DNA from: DAIDKA01 sp049792815
GTDB lineage: Bacteria; Pseudomonadota; Gammaproteobacteria; Steroidobacterales; Steroidobacteraceae
Reading direction: 5' to 3'
Assembly (NCBI GenBank): GCA_049792815.1
Contig: JBARBG010000082.1
Span: 1 to 7,436 of the forward strand
Length of the DNA stretch: 7,436 nt
The position numbers and the translations under genes are program-made. Below the pieces are notes generated by a model. The model made no database searches and was not told where the DNA came from. It saw only the letters and a program-made list of their open reading frames with translations. Of the stretch, positions 6,020-7,436 are shown one piece after another. The first letter of the stretch is position 1, and each line of letters starts with the position of its first letter.

Positions 6020-7263
6020 CCGCCGCCTTTGCGAATGAGCCCGTGACGCTTCTTGCCGACTGTGAGTCGTGCGGTCCCATTGGCATCGAGATCCGCGTCG
6101 GTGACAGTCGCGGTAATGGTGCGGACCGGCTGGTCGTTGAGGCGCACGCCACCCTGCTCGACCAGTCGGCGGGCCTCGCCCTTGGAGCCGGCCATGCCGA
6201 GCGCGACGGCGACGTCGATGATGAGCGCCGACCCGCCAGTCCCAAGGTCAAAGGTGGGCAGGCCCTCGGAGGCGGCGCCCGCGAAGGCGCTCGCGGCAGT
6301 CGCGGCGGCGCTGCTGGCAGCCTCGTCGCCGTGACACAGCCGCGTCGCCTCAGTGGCCAGCACCTGCTTGGCGCCGTTGATCTCGGCGTCTTTGAGTCGC
6401 TCAAGCCTGGCAATCTCCTCAAGCGGCAAATCAGTGAACAGGCGCAGAAACCTCCCGACATCCTGGTCCTCGGTGTTGCGCCAGAACTGCCAGTAGTCAT
6501 AGGGCGCGAGGCGCCTGGCGTTCAACCACACGGCGCCACTTGCGGTCTTGCCCATCTTGGCGCCCGAGGCGGTCGTCATGAGCGGCGTCGTGAGGCCATA
6601 AAGCTGCGCCTCGCGCACACGCCGACCAAGGTCCACACCCATGACGATATTGCCCCACTGGTCCGAGCCGCCCATTTGCAGTGTGCAGCCGTAACGTTTG
6701 TGCAGTTCCGCAAAGTCATAGCTCTGCATGAGCATGTAGTTGAACTCGAGAAATGTCAGCGGTTGCTCGCGTTCCAGGCGCAGTTTCACACTGTCCATCG
6801 TGAGCATGCGGTTGATCGTGAAATGCGTACCGATATCCCGCAGAAAGGGGATGTAGCGCAGCTCGCCAAGCCAATCATCGTTGTTGACCAGCAGCGCGCC
6901 GGTTGGGCTGTCATCGAATCTCAGGAAGCGATCGAATATCTGGCGGATGCTGGCTATGTTCCCGCTGATTTGTTGGTCCGACAAAAGCTGCCGTGTTTCA
7001 TCGCGCCCGGTCGGATCACCCACCTTGGTGGTGCCGCCGCCCATTACGACGATCGGGCGGTGGCCGCAGCGCTGCAGATGGCGCAGCAGCATGATCTGCA
7101 CCAGGCTGCCGATGTGAAGACTGTCCGCCGTGGCATCAAATCCGATGTAGGCCGAAACGCAATCGGAACCCAGATGTGCATCGAGTTGCGATGCGTCTGT
7201 TATCTGGTGAATGTAGCCACGCTCGCTCAGGGTGCGCAGATAAGCGGAATTGTATTGACTCAT
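6016..7263 (-). CDS. tyrS: Tyrosyl-tRNA synthetase
   Basis: A 415-residue class I aminoacyl-tRNA synthetase that charges tRNA-Tyr in the cytosol. It has the HIGH-type motif HIGS at 50-53, GGGTTKVGDPTG (76-87), the tyrosine-site segment QMGGSDQWGN (197-206) and a KMSKS-type loop KMGKT at 237-241. A C-terminal S4 RNA-binding domain (about 345-410) ends in VGKKRHGLIRKGGG. It is full length with no missing motif. The combination of AYIGFDATADSLHIGS, KMGKTASGAVWLN and SPYDYWQFWRNTED-like segments resembles the alphaproteobacterial form. The start at 7263 gives the expected N-terminus, but no Shine-Dalgarno is visible. It converges on nagA with stop codons overlapping in CTAG, and diverges from the gene at 7294 across only 30 nt. 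It is a housekeeping gene unrelated to amino-sugar use. Confidence 0.98.
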   Translation of the reverse strand: MSQYNSAYLRTLSERGYIHQITDASQLDAHLGSDCVSAYIGFDATADSLHIGSLVQIMLLRHLQRCGHRPIVVMGGGTTKVGDPTGRDETRQLLSDQQISGNIASIRQIFDRFLRFDDSPTGALLVNNDDWLGELRYIPFLRDIGTHFTINRMLTMDSVKLRLEREQPLTFLEFNYMLMQSYDFAELHKRYGCTLQMGGSDQWGNIVMGVDLGRRVREAQLYGLTTPLMTTASGAKMGKTASGAVWLNARRLAPYDYWQFWRNTEDQDVGRFLRLFTDLPLEEIARLERLKDAEINGAKQVLATEATRLCHGDEAASSAAATAASAFAGAASEGLPTFDLGTGGSALIIDVAVALGMAGSKGEARRLVEQGGVRLNDQPVRTITATVTDADLDANGTARLTVGKKRHGLIRKGGG

Positions 7264-7293
7264 ATTAAGAGGCTAACCTAGCCCCACAACGAA

Positions 7294-7436
7294 ATGAAGC
7301 AATCCGCCGCTAAATCACCGCTGCTGCGCCCGCTGGTCGCAATCGCCTCCGTGCTGATCGGGCTGCTCGCCCTGCGGCTGCTGATGCCACCGGGCGGCGC
7401 ACCGCCGCGCGCGCCGGTGATTGCGAAACCGACGAC
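7294..7436 (+). CDS. N-terminus of a membrane-anchored protein, possibly M23 peptidase
   Basis: The first 47 codons of a gene cut by the right edge. The protein starts MKQSAAKSPLLRP, then a hydrophobic segment at about 13-31 (LVAIASVLIGLLALRLLM), then a proline/alanine-rich linker (PPGGAPPRAPVIAKP). This fits a single N-terminal membrane anchor, or uncleaved signal, with a periplasmic domain to follow. In several gammaproteobacteria (for example Pseudomonas aeruginosa) the gene divergent from the tyrosyl-tRNA synthetase gene encodes an M23 family peptidoglycan endopeptidase, often followed by anmK. That is the only basis for the product guess. No convincing Shine-Dalgarno precedes the ATG: AGAGG at 7268-7272 is too far away. 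Confidence 0.5.
   Translation, partial: MKQSAAKSPLLRPLVAIASVLIGLLALRLLMPPGGAPPRAPVIAKPT

Noticed and set aside
5992..7281. Plus-strand 429-codon open frame opposite tyrS
   Set aside because: It is an antisense shadow of tyrS, starts inside nagA and has no recognisable domain, while tyrS shows all class I synthetase motifs.
1..7436. CRISPR arrays, insertion sequences, tRNA genes, phage or integron features
   Set aside because: No regularly spaced repeats, transposase fragments, terminal inverted repeats or tRNA-like sequence were noticed; genes are intact and tightly packed.

Overview
The window is a GC-rich proteobacterial segment that holds a compact N-acetylglucosamine (GlcNAc) / chito-oligosaccharide utilisation locus, with the tyrosyl-tRNA synthetase gene on its right. 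The outer-membrane receptor belongs to the TonB-dependent receptor class common in Xanthomonadales, Caulobacterales and Sphingomonadales. The GntR/HutC regulator and the paired TGGTATT operators fit the NagQ type of control known from the same groups. The best guess is a gammaproteobacterium related to Xanthomonadales/Nevskiales. An alphaproteobacterium cannot be excluded, because the tyrosyl-tRNA synthetase looks alphaproteobacterial.

Layout. Bases 1-249 (minus strand) are the 5' end of an exported glycoside hydrolase family 20 beta-N-acetylhexosaminidase, cut by the window edge. Its start lies inside the 3' end of the gene upstream of it. That gene, 224-2875 (minus), encodes a TonB-dependent receptor. 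Bases 2876-3093 are an AT-rich divergent regulatory region. It has one direct-repeat operator on each side, a palindrome and a short tandem repeat between them, and a promoter merged with one operator. Bases 3094-6019 (plus) are a tightly overlapping three-gene operon: GntR regulator (nagQ-like), SIS-domain glucosamine-6-phosphate deaminase (nagB-II) and N-acetylglucosamine-6-phosphate deacetylase (nagA). tyrS (6016-7263, minus) converges on nagA, and the two stop codons share one CTAG palindrome. A membrane-anchored protein begins divergently from tyrS at 7294 and runs off the right edge; it is possibly an M23 peptidase, judged by neighbourhood.

Proposed working: the hexosaminidase trims chito-oligosaccharides, or other beta-GlcNAc glycans, outside the cytoplasm, and the receptor moves the sugars across the outer membrane. 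In the cytoplasm NagA removes acetate from GlcNAc-6-P and the SIS deaminase turns GlcN-6-P into fructose-6-P plus ammonia. The regulator probably represses both directions, its own operon included, through the two operators and is released by a phosphorylated amino sugar. The inner-membrane transporter and the GlcNAc kinase needed between receptor and NagA are not in the window. The locus is a variant of a known pathway type rather than a wholly new system. Its most notable features are the operator architecture, the hidden overlapping hexosaminidase gene and the extreme gene packing.
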